Assembly: GCA_003563855.1 (NCBI GenBank)
Contig: PWTM01000131.1
Span: 1-43,920 of the forward strand
From: PVC group bacterium
GTDB taxonomy: Bacteria; Verrucomicrobiota; Kiritimatiellia; PWTM01
Reading direction: 5' to 3'
DNA length: 43,920 nt
This document shows, in pieces, positions 43,438 through 43,920 of this stretch. A model generated the notes under the pieces. That model saw nothing but the letters and a program-made list of their open reading frames with translations. It was not told the origin of the DNA and searched no databases. The position numbers and the translations under genes were made by a program. Each line of letters opens with the position of its first letter. Position 1 is the first letter of the stretch.

Positions 43438-43477
43438 GAAAAAGAAACCGCCGGCATCCCCGATGGGATGCCGGCGG
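43438..43477 (-). terminator. Intrinsic terminator of the rRNA operon
   Basis: A 13-bp perfect stem (43448-43460 with 43465-43477, loop CGAT) is followed, on the minus strand, by a T-rich run (TTTCTTTTTC). It lies about 12 bases beyond the 5S gene. There is no T-run on the plus-strand side, so it mainly serves rRNA transcription. Confidence 0.9.
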
Positions 43478-43488
43478 ATCAGAAAAAT

Positions 43489-43603
43489 ACCCGGCAACGT
43501 GCTACTCTCCCACGGCCTTTCGCCGCAGTACCATCGCCGCTGAGAAGCTTAACGGCCGTGTTCGGGATGGGAACGGGTGTTTCCTTCTCGCCATGGTCAC
43601 CGG
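43489..43603 (-). rRNA. rrf: 5S ribosomal RNA
   Basis: Read on the minus strand, the sequence has the 5S layout: GGTGACCATGGCGAGAAGG at the start, CCCGTTCCCATCCCGAACAC for loop A to helix III, GGCGATGGTACTGCGGCG in the middle, and GGGAGAGTAGCACGTTGCCG at the end, pairing with the 5' strand. Length is about 115 bases. It is 70 bases after the 23S gene, as in a usual 16S-23S-5S operon. Confidence 0.95.
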
Positions 43604-43673
43604 ATAAAACGGTTGCACAGACACTGCACGGGATGAGGGGCGAACGCGATTCAATGAGCGGGAACCGAACGAT

Positions 43674-43920
<247 letters not shown>

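Overview
The window reads as a piece of a high-GC, Gram-negative bacterial chromosome, most likely from the PVC superphylum (Kiritimatiellota or Lentisphaerota fits best). The evidence is a lipid A and LPS gene pair (lpxK, waaF), several Gfo/Idh/MocA oxidoreductases, two regulators that pair a LacI-type sensor with an AraC helix-turn-helix, UroD-like proteins, a formylglycine-type sulfatase, GH95, GH2 and GH101-like enzymes, and a secreted PDZ/DUF6288-type protein. This placement is inference; the partial 23S rRNA at the right edge would settle it.

Layout: (1) 1-1.1 kb holds a tandem four-helix-bundle protein. (2) 1.2-10.7 kb holds a XylR-like regulator followed by four same-strand genes: a secreted PDZ/toroid/HEAT-like protein, a secreted SGNH hydrolase, an ADP-ribosylglycohydrolase-fold protein and a secreted BNR_4 beta-propeller resembling polysaccharide lyases. 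(3) 10.7-14.4 kb is a patchwork: an unrecognised 526-aa protein on the minus strand, gene debris including a GH95 remnant, a UroD-like gene and a 69-aa ORF between repeat tracts. (4) 14.4-24.8 kb is a glycan-degradation cluster: GH95, SGNH esterase, GH101-like, sulfatase, Gfo/Idh/MocA and GH2 beta-mannosidase. (5) 24.8-29.3 kb holds a RAYT/Y1 transposase-like gene with an extra C-terminal domain and no stop of its own, a second UroD-like gene facing it, a small secreted zinc-ribbon protein and a second XylR-like regulator. (6) 29.3-33.7 kb is housekeeping: M20 peptidase, lpxK, waaF and a small P-loop kinase. (7) 33.7-39.0 kb is a minus-strand sugar-oxidation operon: three Gfo/Idh/MocA enzymes, a TIM-barrel isomerase/epimerase and ThuA. 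(8) 39.1-43.3 kb holds an NfeD pair, a bactofilin-like membrane protein and a zinc alcohol/polyol dehydrogenase. (9) 43.4-43.9 kb is the end of an rRNA operon on the minus strand (23S partial, 5S, terminator).

How the genes may work together: regions 3-5 suggest desulfation, deacylation and exo-cleavage of a sulfated glycan containing fucose or galactose and mannose. Region 7 fits oxidation of glycosides to keto-sugars followed by isomerisation or cleavage. No SusC/SusD pair or ABC transporter is visible.

The most unusual feature is a family of 7-bp-period repeats. They occupy many spacers, occur as inverted arms around cores, and have entered reading frames without breaking them: about 100 codons in the GH95 gene and about 36 codons in the sulfatase gene. 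A related hairpin insert lies in the transposase gene. They resemble cyanobacterial short tandem heptamer repeats in sequence style and Rickettsia palindromic elements in behaviour.
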